The translations under genes were made by a program, and so were the position numbers. From contig UQHS01000021.1 of NCBI GenBank assembly GCA_900540845.1, forward strand, positions 1 to 29,256: DNA of 29,256 bases, written 5' to 3'. This DNA comes from an uncultured Collinsella sp. (lineage in GTDB: Bacteria; Actinomycetota; Coriobacteriia; Coriobacteriales; Coriobacteriaceae). Position 1 is the stretch's first letter. Each line of letters starts with the position of its first letter. Under the pieces are notes generated by a model, which searched no databases, was not told where the DNA came from, and was given only the letters and a program-made list of their open reading frames with translations. Of the stretch, positions 5,936 through 13,989 are shown in pieces.

Positions 5936-7780
5936 GTGAGTGGACAGCGGGCAGAAGACGAGCGTTTCATGCGTGAGGCCATGGGCGAGGCGCGCGTTGC
6001 CGCGTCGTTGGGCGAGGTGCCCATCGGGGCCGTCGTGGTGCATGAGGGTCGTGTGATCGCTCGGGCGCATAACCGCCGTGAGCTGGACGAAGACCCATCG
6101 GCGCATGCCGAGTTCTCCGCCATGATGGAGGCTTCGCGCGTCCTCGGCCGCTGGCGTCTCACGGGGTGCACGGTGTATGTGACGCTCGAGCCCTGCCTGA
6201 TGTGCTCAGGGCTTATGGTCAACGCGAGAATAGATCGATGCGTGTACGGTGCCGCCGATCCCAAGGGCGGCGCGGTTGGAACGCTGTACGACGTGAGCGG
6301 TGACCCGCGCCTCAACCATGCATTCGAGGTGACAAGCGGCGTATTGCAGGACGAATGTGCCGCTGTGCTGCGCGAGTTTTTTCAAGGGCTGAGGGCCGCG
6401 CGCAAGGGCGGCTCAGGGCTGTCGGTCGACGCGCCGGAAGAGGGCTCTCGCCCTGGGTGCGCGTCAGCAGCCCTTAGCCGCCCGAACGGTTCGGGCAGGG
6501 CGGCCGAAGCCAGTCCCGCCGTGAAGCCCTGGCCTCTTTCCGTATCGGCGAAGCGCGGGTGCGTGATTCTCGCGATCGATTCGTTTAAGGGGTCCGCCTC
6601 GAGCTCCGAGGTTGAGGCGTGGCTTGCCGAGGGGATGCGCGGCGCCAACCCAGAGCTGAACATCGTGTCGATTCCCGTGGCAGACGGGGGCGAGGGCACC
6701 ATGGAGGCGTTTCGTGCGGGGGAGCGCGGCGAGGCTTGTGCCCTGCGCGTGACGGGGCCCGCCGGCGCGATGCAGGAGGCGTCGTATCTCATGGTCGATG
6801 AGCGCGACGGTAACCCTGCGGCTGTCGTCGAGATGGCGCAGGCGGCGGGGATCTCGTTTTCGACCTGCACGCACGAGGCAGCGCTTGCGGCGACCACGCG
6901 CGGCGTGGGGGAGCTCATGCTCGCTGCTGTCCGCGCCGGGGCCAAGGTTCTGTATGTCGGTTTGGGCGGAAGCGCCACAACAGACGGCGGTGCAGGCATG
7001 CTGCAGGCGCTTGGAGCCCGCGTGCTCGATGCCGCCGGTAACGAGGTGGCTCCGGGCCTCGTTGGGTTGCGGGATGTTGTCTCGATTGACCTTGCTCCCG
7101 CGCGCGAGGCGCTCGCCGGCGTGCAGATCAAGGTGCTGAGCGATGTGAAGAGCCCGCTTGTGGGGCAGCGCGGCGCCGTGCGCGAATTTGGTCCGCAAAA
7201 GGGCCTGGGCACGGGCTTTGGGGACGCCGAGCGCGAAGAGGCGCTCACGGCGTGTGACCGGTGGATGGTGGCGTACGGCGCTCGGCTCACGGCGGCGCGT
7301 GATGCGTTGGATGGGACGGAGCTGCAGGTGGGTGCTGCGGGTGCTCGCCCCAAGTCGCTTGCGGGGGTGCCGGGTGCCGGTGCGGCCGGCGGGCTGGGTG
7401 CCGCCCTGCTGGCGCTGGGCGCGGAACTGGCGTCAGGCGTGGACGCCCTGCTCGACCTTGTACAGTTTGACGAGCTTGCGCACGGGGCCTGTGCCGTCGT
7501 GACGGGGGAGGGCGCCATCGACGCGCAGACGGCGGAGGGCAAGGCCCCTGCCGGTGTGGCGCGTCGTGCCAAGCGCGTACGCGCGGACGTGCCCGTCTAC
7601 GCGGTGTGCGGCTCGCGAGCCGCGGATCTCGAGCGCGTGTATGCCACGGGCATCGATGCCGTGCTGCCCATCGAGATGGGGCCGCAAGCGCTGGAGCAGG
7701 CCCTCGCCTCCGCACAGATCCGCGCCAACCTCATCGCCATGGGCGAAACCCTCGCGCGACTCATTGCCCCGCTCCGCTAA
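5936..7780 (+). CDS. Fusion protein: tRNA adenosine deaminase (TadA) and glycerate kinase
   Basis: One uninterrupted frame of 614 residues from GTG 5936, which has GCGAGGG eight bases upstream; the longer frame from TTG 5882 would begin inside the tRNA terminator. Residues 1-155 are TadA-like: the zinc and catalytic motif HAE (His57, Glu59) and PCLMC (Cys87, Cys90), giving A34-to-inosine editing in tRNA-Arg(ACG). Residues 156-208 are a Ser/Ala/Gly/Pro-rich linker. Residues 209-610 are a type-1 glycerate kinase (GlxK/GarK family): AIDSFKGS, VADGGEGT, GLGGSATTDGGAGM, AAGGLGAALLA and VTGEGAIDAQTAEGK. It would phosphorylate D-glycerate with ATP, and both halves look catalytically complete. The two activities belong to unrelated pathways, so the fusion is odd. 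A missed stop or internal start in the linker region cannot be excluded, since the linker is the only low-complexity part. I give no gene symbol because two (tadA, glxK) apply. Confidence 0.88.
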   Translation: MSGQRAEDERFMREAMGEARVAASLGEVPIGAVVVHEGRVIARAHNRRELDEDPSAHAEFSAMMEASRVLGRWRLTGCTVYVTLEPCLMCSGLMVNARIDRCVYGAADPKGGAVGTLYDVSGDPRLNHAFEVTSGVLQDECAAVLREFFQGLRAARKGGSGLSVDAPEEGSRPGCASAALSRPNGSGRAAEASPAVKPWPLSVSAKRGCVILAIDSFKGSASSSEVEAWLAEGMRGANPELNIVSIPVADGGEGTMEAFRAGERGEACALRVTGPAGAMQEASYLMVDERDGNPAAVVEMAQAAGISFSTCTHEAALAATTRGVGELMLAAVRAGAKVLYVGLGGSATTDGGAGMLQALGARVLDAAGNEVAPGLVGLRDVVSIDLAPAREALAGVQIKVLSDVKSPLVGQRGAVREFGPQKGLGTGFGDAEREEALTACDRWMVAYGARLTAARDALDGTELQVGAAGARPKSLAGVPGAGAAGGLGAALLALGAELASGVDALLDLVQFDELAHGACAVVTGEGAIDAQTAEGKAPAGVARRAKRVRADVPVYAVCGSRAADLERVYATGIDAVLPIEMGPQALEQALASAQIRANLIAMGETLARLIAPLR

Positions 7781-7800
7781 CCCCTAAAGCTCCTCAGCAG

Positions 7801-7834
7801 GTCGCGGCGCGTCTTTTCTCGCGTAGCGTTTTTT
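7801..7834 (+). terminator. Possible terminator after the TadA-glycerate kinase gene
   Basis: A short interrupted hairpin (CGC...GGCGCG against CTCGCG...GCG) is followed by six T at 7829-7834. The stem is weak, but position and T-tract suit transcript termination before the SRP RNA gene. Confidence 0.45.
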
Positions 7835-7860
7835 GACATATGTAGGAGCGCCTGTCGTGC

Positions 7861-7889
7861 TGGACGGGAAGGCGAGAAGCGGCTACTAT
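7861..7889 (+). promoter_or_regulatory. Promoter of the SRP RNA gene
   Basis: TGGACG (7861-7866) and TACTAT (7884-7889) are separated by 17 bases and lie about 7 bases before the predicted RNA 5' end, fitting a housekeeping sigma factor promoter. Confidence 0.6.
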
Positions 7890-7896
7890 AGTCAAA

Positions 7897-8016
7897 CACG
7901 CCTCGCGCGTTCGATGGGTTCGGGTGACGATATGTTCCGAACCTGGTCAGGTCCGGAAGGAAGCAGCCATAAGGAGCCTCTGACGGGCACCCGTTCCCAT
8001 CGAGCACACGGGGCGT
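7897..8016 (+). ncRNA. ffs: Signal recognition particle RNA, small (4.5S) type
   Basis: The universally conserved SRP domain IV core is visible: GGTCAGGTCCGGAAGG then AAGCAGCC at about 7945-7969. Flanking helices confirm it: TCGATGGG (7911-7918) with CCCATCGA (7996-8003), CGGGTG (7921-7926) with CACCCG (7988-7993), and an outer ACGCC/GGCGT. The RNA binds Ffh and FtsY to deliver nascent membrane proteins. There is no Alu domain, so it is the short form. Ends are set from helix pairing, the upstream promoter and the T-run at 8016-8020, which probably serves as terminator. Confidence 0.95.
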
Positions 8017-8171
8017 TTTTCTGTCTCGAGGCCTATTTCGAGGGCTTGTCCCCGGCGTTGCCGGGCCCTGTTTACGATTTGTGCTCGCGCGGGTGCCGCG
8101 CTGTTGTGGCGGTACAATACGAAGACGATATGGTCATGGCGTAAGCGCCCTGTTCCCTTGGACATCTTTGC

Positions 8172-10073
8172 ATGATTGAACTGCTCAAACGATTCGGTCG
8201 CCCGTTTAGCCGTGAGCTCGTCGTGGGCCCTTTGAGCAAACTTGTCGAAGTCGTGTTCGATCTATGCACGCCGCTCGTGGTCGCCCTCATGATCGACCGA
8301 GGTGTGGGCGAGCGCGATGTGAGTGCGCTGATCGGGTATGGCGCCCTGCTCGTGGCGATGGCTCTGGCGGGGTTTTGTTCCACGCTCATCTGTCAAAAAA
8401 TGGCCTCGCGGGCTTCTCAAGGGCTCGGGACGCACGTGCGCGATGCGCTGTTTTGCCATATCAACACGCTTTCGTTTGTGGATATTGATCGGTTTGGGAC
8501 GCCGTCGCTCATCACGCGCATCACGAACGACGTCAACCAGGTGCAGCTGGCCCTTGCGCTCGCCATACGACAGATGACGCGCTTTCCGCTGTTGGCGATT
8601 GGTTCGATGATCGCTGCCCTTCTTATCGACGTGCGACTCGGTGTAATCTTCTTGGTGTCCACCCCGGTGATCGGTGGGATTTTTTGGCTGGTCATGACGA
8701 GGTGCATCCCGTATTTCAAACAGATGCAGTACAAGCTCGACCGCGTCGCCCTCATTACCCGCGAAGGGCTATCGGGCGCCCGGGTGATTCGCGCCTTCGT
8801 GCGTGAGGACCACGAGCGCGGGCGTTTTGCGCAGGCGGCGTCCGATCAGGCCGACATCGCGATTGCGGTGGGGCGCTTGTCGAGCCTGCTCAACCCGGTG
8901 ACGTTTCTCATCATGAATCTCGCCGTATGCGCCATTTTGTGGGTGGGCGGCATGCAGGTCGATACGGGGGAACTCACCCAGGGCCAGGTCATGGCGTTTG
9001 TCAATTACATGACGCAGACCTTGCTGGCCATCGTGTACGTGGCGAACCTCGTGGTGGTGTTCACGAAGGCGTCGGCGAGCGCGGGGCGCATCGTCGAGGT
9101 GCTCGATTGCATGCCGAGCGTAGTGGACGCTGCGGCGCTCGAGGGCGCTTCGCCTGTCGGGGCCTCGGCTGTGGGGGCGGTGTTAGAGGTTGGTTCGGCG
9201 ACCGAGGCATCGGTGGTGCCTGCGGGCTCTGAGGGCGCCTCGGATATCCCCGCCGGTTCTGTCAGCCCTGCCGCCCCTTCAAGCCCCGTCGCCTCTATGG
9301 TCCCCGTCGCTTCCGGGACATTCGCGATTCGCCTGCGCAACGTGAGCTTCGCCTACCCGGGCAGTTCGCTCGATTCGGTCCACGCCGTTTCCCTCCAGGT
9401 TCCCATCGGTGGGACGCTGGGCGTCATCGGCGGAACGGGCTCGGGCAAATCGACCCTCGTGAACCTGTTGCCGCGCCTGTATGATGCACGCTGCGGGTCC
9501 GTGGAGGTGCTGGGCCGAGATGTGCGCGCCTGGCGGTTGCTGGACCTGCGCCGTTCTATAGGGTGTGTCCCGCAGAAGGCCGAGCTGGTGCGCGGTACGG
9601 TCCGATCGAACCTGGCGTGGCGCAAGGAGGCCCCAACGGATGAAGAGCTGTGGCGGGCGCTTGAGGTCGCCCAGGCGGCGGAGTTTGTTCGAATGCTGCC
9701 AGAAGGGCTGGATGCTCCCGTCGAGGCGGGCGGCAAGAACTTCTCGGGTGGACAGCGCCAACGTTTGACGATTGCCCGCGCCCTGGTGGGGGAGCCCTCT
9801 GTGCTCATCCTCGATGACTCGGCGTCGGCGCTCGATTTCAAAACCGACGCAGCCCTGCGCGCCGCGCTGCGCAGGGCTGCGTCGAACACGGCGTGCACGG
9901 TGGTGGTGAGTCAGCGCGTCTCCTCGGTGCGCGACGCTGACGTCATCTGCGTGATGCGCAGGGGCGTGGCCGTTGGCGTGGGAACGCACGAGGATCTCTG
10001 TGCGACGTGCGATGTCTACCGCGAGATCGTTGAATCGCAAATGGGGCGAGAGGAGGTGGTCTCCCATGCCTAA
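8172..10073 (+). CDS. ABC exporter subunit with degenerate ATP site (half-transporter 1)
   Basis: A protein of 633 residues: a six-helix type I exporter membrane domain (about 15-310), a long linker (about 314-383) and an ATPase domain (384-633). The ATPase has Walker A GGTGSGKST (420-428) and signature NFSGGQ (523-528). Walker B is LILDDSASALD, with Asp549 where the catalytic Glu belongs, and the switch His is Gln581 (SQRVSSV). Both substitutions are the known mark of the degenerate-site subunit of heterodimeric exporters such as TM287/288 and BmrCD. The next gene supplies the active partner and overlaps by 8 bp. The linker is about 70 residues of Ala, Ser, Gly, Val and Pro, far longer than usual. 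The ribosome binding site is poor. A perfect 16-bp inverted repeat lies in the coding sequence at 9845-9884. The substrate is unknown; the family exports drugs, lipids and peptides. Confidence 0.93.
   Translation: MIELLKRFGRPFSRELVVGPLSKLVEVVFDLCTPLVVALMIDRGVGERDVSALIGYGALLVAMALAGFCSTLICQKMASRASQGLGTHVRDALFCHINTLSFVDIDRFGTPSLITRITNDVNQVQLALALAIRQMTRFPLLAIGSMIAALLIDVRLGVIFLVSTPVIGGIFWLVMTRCIPYFKQMQYKLDRVALITREGLSGARVIRAFVREDHERGRFAQAASDQADIAIAVGRLSSLLNPVTFLIMNLAVCAILWVGGMQVDTGELTQGQVMAFVNYMTQTLLAIVYVANLVVVFTKASASAGRIVEVLDCMPSVVDAAALEGASPVGASAVGAVLEVGSATEASVVPAGSEGASDIPAGSVSPAAPSSPVASMVPVASGTFAIRLRNVSFAYPGSSLDSVHAVSLQVPIGGTLGVIGGTGSGKSTLVNLLPRLYDARCGSVEVLGRDVRAWRLLDLRRSIGCVPQKAELVRGTVRSNLAWRKEAPTDEELWRALEVAQAAEFVRMLPEGLDAPVEAGGKNFSGGQRQRLTIARALVGEPSVLILDDSASALDFKTDAALRAALRRAASNTACTVVVSQRVSSVRDADVICVMRRGVAVGVGTHEDLCATCDVYREIVESQMGREEVVSHA
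9845..9884. repeat. Perfect 16-bp inverted repeat inside the ATPase domain coding sequence
   Basis: CGACGCAGCCCTGCGC (9845-9860) and its exact reverse complement (9869-9884) flank an 8-base loop. It encodes part of the helix after the D-loop (TDAALRAALRRAAS), so the reading frame is unbroken. Confidence 0.85.
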
Positions 10074-12126
10074 CCCATATGCCTCAACTGCCGGCGCGGC
10101 CACCATCACGGCGACCGTTTCGGGCAACGACAACCTTAATGACCTGCGAAACCCCGGTGGCCCTGAGGTCCAGGGCTCCGAATACGGCACGAGGGAGGTC
10201 ACGCGTCGCTTGTTGCGCTACATGCGCCCGCGCGCGGGGCTGCTCGTCGGGATATTCGCCAGCTCCGCCGTCTCGGTCGTATGCCAACTGTACGTTCCCG
10301 TTATCATCGGCCGCGCGATCGATGCGATTGTCGGGGCGGGCAGGGTCGACATGGGGCTGCTGGCGCATCTGCTCGTCGAGCTCGCCGTGGTCGTCGTGGC
10401 CGCTTCCGCCCTGCAGTGGGTTCAGGGCGTGTGCGTAAACCGTCTCTCGTATATAACCGTGCGAGACATGCGCATCGAGGCAAACGATAAGTTGTCGCGC
10501 ATGCCGCTGTCCCGCATCGATCGCCATGCGCACGGAGACTACATCTCGTGCGTGGTGAACGATGTCGACCAGGTGGGAGATGGTTTGCTGCAAGGGCTCA
10601 CGCAGCTGTTCGGCGGGGTGGTGACGATCGTCGCGACGCTCGGGTTCATGCTGGCGACCTCGGTTCCCATGGCGGTCATCGTCATGCTCGTGACGCCGCT
10701 TTCGATGGCGGCCGCGGGGGCCATGGCGAAGTTCTCGGGCGGAAGCTTTGCCCGCCAGATGGCCATTCAGGGCAGGCTGTCGGCATATGTTGAGGAATAC
10801 GTGGGCGCCCAGCGCCTGGTGGGCGCCTTTGCGTATGGTGATCGCGCACATGAGGGTTTTGCCGCCATCAACGAGGAGCTGTACGGGGCGGGGGAGCGCG
10901 CGCAGTTTCTGAGCTCGCTTGCGAATCCCGGCACCCGTTTTGTGAACAATCTCGTGTACGCTGTGGTTGCGGTTGCCGGCTTTGTGGGCGTGGTGACCGG
11001 TTTCCCCGCATCGCTCACGGTGGGCGGGGTGCAGATGTTCCTGTCATATGCCAACCAATACACCAAACCGTTCAACGAAATCTCGGGTGTGGTCTCGCAG
11101 ATTCAGGGCGCGTATGCCTCGGCCCGCCGCGTGTTCTCCTTGCTCGACGCCCCGGAAGAAGACGCTCCATCCGCCCCTGGAGCCAGTGCGCCGTCTGCTC
11201 CCGGCGCGGGCAGCGCCGTTGCTCTCCAGTCATTTGCTCCGGGGGTAAGAATGTCGAAAAATGCGCGCGAAAACGGCGATGTTTTCGACATTCTTACCCT
11301 CAGTGACGATTCCGCTGCGGCTCCACTGGAAGGTGACGGCCCTGCGGCGGCACGGGAGGGCGACAGCCTAGCCGCGGCGGCGTCGCCCGTGTGTGGCGAT
11401 GTCGTCTTTGACCACGTCGACTTCTCCTACGCGCTTGATCGCCCCCTGCTGCAAGATATCTGCCTGCACGTTCGCCCCGGGATGCGCGTCGCGCTCGTGG
11501 GGCCGACGGGTTGCGGCAAGACGACCCTCATCAACCTGCTTCTGAGGTTCTACGACATCGACGCCGGCGACATCCGCATCGACGGCACCTCGATTCGTAC
11601 ATGGCGGCGCGATGACCTGCGTCGCACGTTTGGCATGGTACTGCAAGAGAGCTGGCTGTTTGAGGGGACCGTGCACGACAACATCGCCTACGGCCGTCCT
11701 GAGGCAAGGCGCGAAGAGGTCGAGGCCGCTGCGCGCCGTGCACATGCGGACGCATTCATCCGTGCTCTCCCCGCCGGCTACGACACGGTCCTGCCCGAGA
11801 ACGGCGGGTCGCTGTCCCAAGGACAGCGCCAGCTGCTGTGCATTGCCCGCGTCATGCTCACCAACCCGGCGATTCTTCTGCTCGACGAGGCGACGAGCAG
11901 CATCGACACGCGTACCGAGTTGCAGGTGCAGCAGGCGTTTGACGAGCTCATGTGCGGGCGGACGAGCCTTGTGGTGGCGCATCGCCTAAGCACCATCCGC
12001 GACGCTGACTGCATTTTGGTCATGCGTGCGGGCCGTATCGTTGAGAGCGGAACGCACGCCGAGCTTCTCGCCGCTGGTGGCTTCTACTCGGAGCTCTACA
12101 ACAGTCAGTTCACCACAATGTGCTGA
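10066..12126 (+). CDS. ABC exporter subunit with canonical ATP site (half-transporter 2)
   Basis: A protein of 686 residues starting at ATG 10066, with AGGAGG ten bases upstream and an 8-bp overlap with the preceding gene, which implies translational coupling. The membrane domain (about 45-360, six helices) is followed by an unusually long linker (about 363-445) and the ATPase domain. Walker A is GPTGCGKTT (Lys485), Walker B ILLLDEATSSID with catalytic Glu608, and the switch His is in VVAHRLSTI. The signature is LSQGQ rather than LSGGQ, the variant usually seen in the partner of a degenerate-site subunit. The two proteins therefore form one heterodimeric exporter. Residues 392-412 of the linker are encoded by a copy of the 61-bp palindromic element. 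The last codons (ATG TGC TGA) run into the left arm of a 153-bp inverted-repeat element. Confidence 0.93.
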   Translation: MPNPYASTAGAATITATVSGNDNLNDLRNPGGPEVQGSEYGTREVTRRLLRYMRPRAGLLVGIFASSAVSVVCQLYVPVIIGRAIDAIVGAGRVDMGLLAHLLVELAVVVVAASALQWVQGVCVNRLSYITVRDMRIEANDKLSRMPLSRIDRHAHGDYISCVVNDVDQVGDGLLQGLTQLFGGVVTIVATLGFMLATSVPMAVIVMLVTPLSMAAAGAMAKFSGGSFARQMAIQGRLSAYVEEYVGAQRLVGAFAYGDRAHEGFAAINEELYGAGERAQFLSSLANPGTRFVNNLVYAVVAVAGFVGVVTGFPASLTVGGVQMFLSYANQYTKPFNEISGVVSQIQGAYASARRVFSLLDAPEEDAPSAPGASAPSAPGAGSAVALQSFAPGVRMSKNARENGDVFDILTLSDDSAAAPLEGDGPAAAREGDSLAAAASPVCGDVVFDHVDFSYALDRPLLQDICLHVRPGMRVALVGPTGCGKTTLINLLLRFYDIDAGDIRIDGTSIRTWRRDDLRRTFGMVLQESWLFEGTVHDNIAYGRPEARREEVEAAARRAHADAFIRALPAGYDTVLPENGGSLSQGQRQLLCIARVMLTNPAILLLDEATSSIDTRTELQVQQAFDELMCGRTSLVVAHRLSTIRDADCILVMRAGRIVESGTHAELLAAGGFYSELYNSQFTTMC
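11241..11301. repeat. 61-bp palindromic element inserted in frame in the ABC exporter gene
   Basis: Arms at 11241-11260 (GGGGGTAAGAATGTCGAA plus AA) and 11282-11301 (TTTTCGACATTCTTACCC plus TC) pair over 20 bp with one mismatch; the loop is 21 nt. The geometry is identical to the intergenic element at 1479-1539, and the right arm is identical to 69-88. It is translated as GVRMSKNARENGDVFDILTL within the otherwise Ala/Ser/Pro-rich linker between membrane and ATPase domains. Confidence 0.88.
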
Positions 12127-12273
12127 AAAAATCCCTTGCTGTAAAATATCAGCGAACCAGGTACATATATTTTGAATCGAGTCGAATGGCTGAGCTGCGC
12201 TTTTGCCGACTAAAAGGGTCAAAAGTTATGCAACCGAAGGCATGACAATTTACAGCAAGGGAATTTTTCAGCA
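12121..12273. repeat. 153-bp element with 26-bp terminal inverted repeats (MITE-like)
   Basis: The left end TGCTGAAAAAATCCCTTG... (12121-12146) and the reverse complement of the right end (12248-12273) agree at 24 of 26 positions. The interior is much richer in A+T than the flanks (TACATATATTTTGAATC) and has no supported gene. The left arm overlaps the final TGC TGA of the exporter gene. The T-rich right arm may also serve as a transcript terminator. It could be a miniature mobile element or a large regulatory hairpin. Confidence 0.7.
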
Positions 12274-12590
12274 ACGCCTCGCTTGCATCGCGTCCTTTGC
12301 CTTAATCGACCTCCATCAGCTCGGTGGGGGATGCGCGCCCAGCGGGGACTGCGGGCAGCGTGGGGGACCGCGCACCCAGCGGGGGACTGCGGGCAGCGTG
12401 GGCGTCCGCGCAGGCGCTGCTGTCCGGATAGGGGACTGCGGGACCGGGTAGGGTGCTGTTGTTCGGGCAATCGCCCGTCCGCCCGGCAAGGCTATGGTAT
12501 GGCGTGCCGCCCCGTCCCCTTGCACGCCACTAACGCCATCTTTACGGGCAACTGGCGAATTCTTAACGCCCCGCGTCGCCCGCCTGCCGT
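12274..12590. other. Gene-free stretch upstream of the MFS transporter, with tandem repeat
   Basis: No gene is supported. A G-rich tandem repeat (12335-12407) occupies its centre. A possible -10 box TATGAT is at 12590-12595 without a convincing -35. Confidence 0.5.
12335..12407. repeat. Two tandem copies of a 35-38-bp G-rich unit
   Basis: Unit 1 (12335-12369) and unit 2 (12370-12407) share CCCAGCGGGG, GACTGCGGGCAGCGTGGG and a final CC; unit 2 has small insertions. A partial third match, GGGGACTGCGGGACC, starts at 12431. Confidence 0.75.
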
Positions 12591-12656
12591 ATGATTGAAC
12601 AATCTACGTGTAGGGATCCTGCGCGCATGCGGGCAGGGGGATCGGGGACGATTGCC

Positions 12657-13919
12657 ATGGCACTCAAATACACCAAGATGGAACGCAACTGGGTTATGTA
12701 TGACGTGGGCAACTCCGCGCTCGTGCTGCTCAACACCGCCGTGGTTCCCATCTATTTCAACGCGATTAACACCGGCGCGCACCCGGCCGAGCTGGTGACT
12801 GCCTGGGCAAATGCCCAGACGATCGCCTCGCTCGTGGTGGCGCTGCTCATGCCCATCTTGGGGTCGCTGGCCGACTACGCAGGCAACAAGATTAAGTTCT
12901 TCACCGGCTTCTTCTTCACCGGTTTCATCCTGTGTTTGGTCGAGGCCATTCCCATGAGCGCGTTGCCGTTCCTCGTCGTCTACGTGCTGTGCACCATCGG
13001 CCTCAACTCGTCCATGACGTTTTACGATGCCATGCTTACCGACGTGACCACCGACGAGCGCATGGACGCCGTTTCGAGTTCCGGCTTTGCCTGGGGTTAC
13101 GTGGGCTCCACCATTCCGTTCATCGCCTGCATTGCCCTTATCTTCGGCGGTCCGAGCATCCTGGGGCTCGATACGCTCACCTGCACGCGCCTGAGCTTCA
13201 TCATCACCGCGGTCTGGTGGCTCGCCTTCACCATTCCGCTGCTCCGCACCTATAAGCAGCGCTACGGCAAAGAGCGCGACGAGGGCGCCGAGGGCGTCAT
13301 GCACAACATCGCCAACACCTTCAAGGGCCTCGCCGACACCATGCGCAGCATCATGCACGATCGCGTGCTGCTCGTGTTCATGATCGCCTTCTTCTTCTAC
13401 ATCGACGGCGTGCACACGGTCATCTCGATGGCCACCAGCTACGGCGCCGCGCTGGGCATCGACTCCACGCAGCTCGTGCTGGCTCTGCTCGTCACCCAGT
13501 TCGTGGCGTTCCCCTCCGCGATCATCTACGGCAAGCTCGCCGGTCGCGTGGGCACCCTGCGCATGATCATCGTCGCGGTTGCCGCTTATGTGGGCATCGT
13601 GCTGTTCGCGGCGTTCTTCCTCAAGTCCGCTGTCGAGTTTTGGATCCTCGCGGTGCTCGTGGGCATGTTCCAAGGTGGCGTGCAGGCGCTTTCGCGCAGC
13701 TATTTTGGCCGCCTGATCCCCAAGGAGCGTTCCAACGAATATTACGGCTTCTTTGACATCTTTGGCCGCTACGCCTCCGTCATGGGAACTCTGCTAGTAT
13801 CTATCGTGACCTCGCTCACGCACGATCCTTCTTTAGGAGTGCTTTCCATCGGGATCTTGCTGGTAGTGGGCTTGGTCATGCTAGTAAAGCTCTCCCGCAT
13901 GCAGCCGGCGCAAGGATAG
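12657..13919 (+). CDS. MFS transporter of the UMF1 / Atg22-like type
   Basis: A protein of 420 residues. The start at ATG 12657 is preferred because the preceding GGGGACG lies at a suitable distance and the family begins close to the motif WVMYDVGNSA (residues 13-22). That motif corresponds to the W-YD-ANSA signature of the UMF1 group, whose eukaryotic member Atg22 exports amino acids from the vacuole. About twelve transmembrane segments are visible, with a hydrophilic loop after helix 6 (YKQRYGKERDEGAEGV). FQGGVQALSRSYFGRLIPK (about 340-358) is a second family hallmark. Substrates of bacterial UMF1 proteins are largely unassigned. It has a long untranslated upstream region and lies 125 bp before queT in the same direction, so read-through into queT is possible. 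Confidence 0.88.
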   Translation: MALKYTKMERNWVMYDVGNSALVLLNTAVVPIYFNAINTGAHPAELVTAWANAQTIASLVVALLMPILGSLADYAGNKIKFFTGFFFTGFILCLVEAIPMSALPFLVVYVLCTIGLNSSMTFYDAMLTDVTTDERMDAVSSSGFAWGYVGSTIPFIACIALIFGGPSILGLDTLTCTRLSFIITAVWWLAFTIPLLRTYKQRYGKERDEGAEGVMHNIANTFKGLADTMRSIMHDRVLLVFMIAFFFYIDGVHTVISMATSYGAALGIDSTQLVLALLVTQFVAFPSAIIYGKLAGRVGTLRMIIVAVAAYVGIVLFAAFFLKSAVEFWILAVLVGMFQGGVQALSRSYFGRLIPKERSNEYYGFFDIFGRYASVMGTLLVSIVTSLTHDPSLGVLSIGILLVVGLVMLVKLSRMQPAQG

Positions 13920-13989
13920 GCGCTTAGGCTCGCATCCTATGCGCGGCGCATCTCACGCGCGGCCGTACGGGGCAGCATATCACCACCTG

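Noticed and set aside
5882..5938. TTG start for the TadA fusion at 5882
   Set aside because: It would put the first codons inside the tRNA terminator; GTG 5936 has a proper ribosome binding site and gives the normal TadA N-terminus.
7833..7838. Perfect TTGACA box upstream of the SRP RNA
   Set aside because: No -10 element lies 16-19 bases downstream; the T-rich start is better explained by the preceding T-tract.
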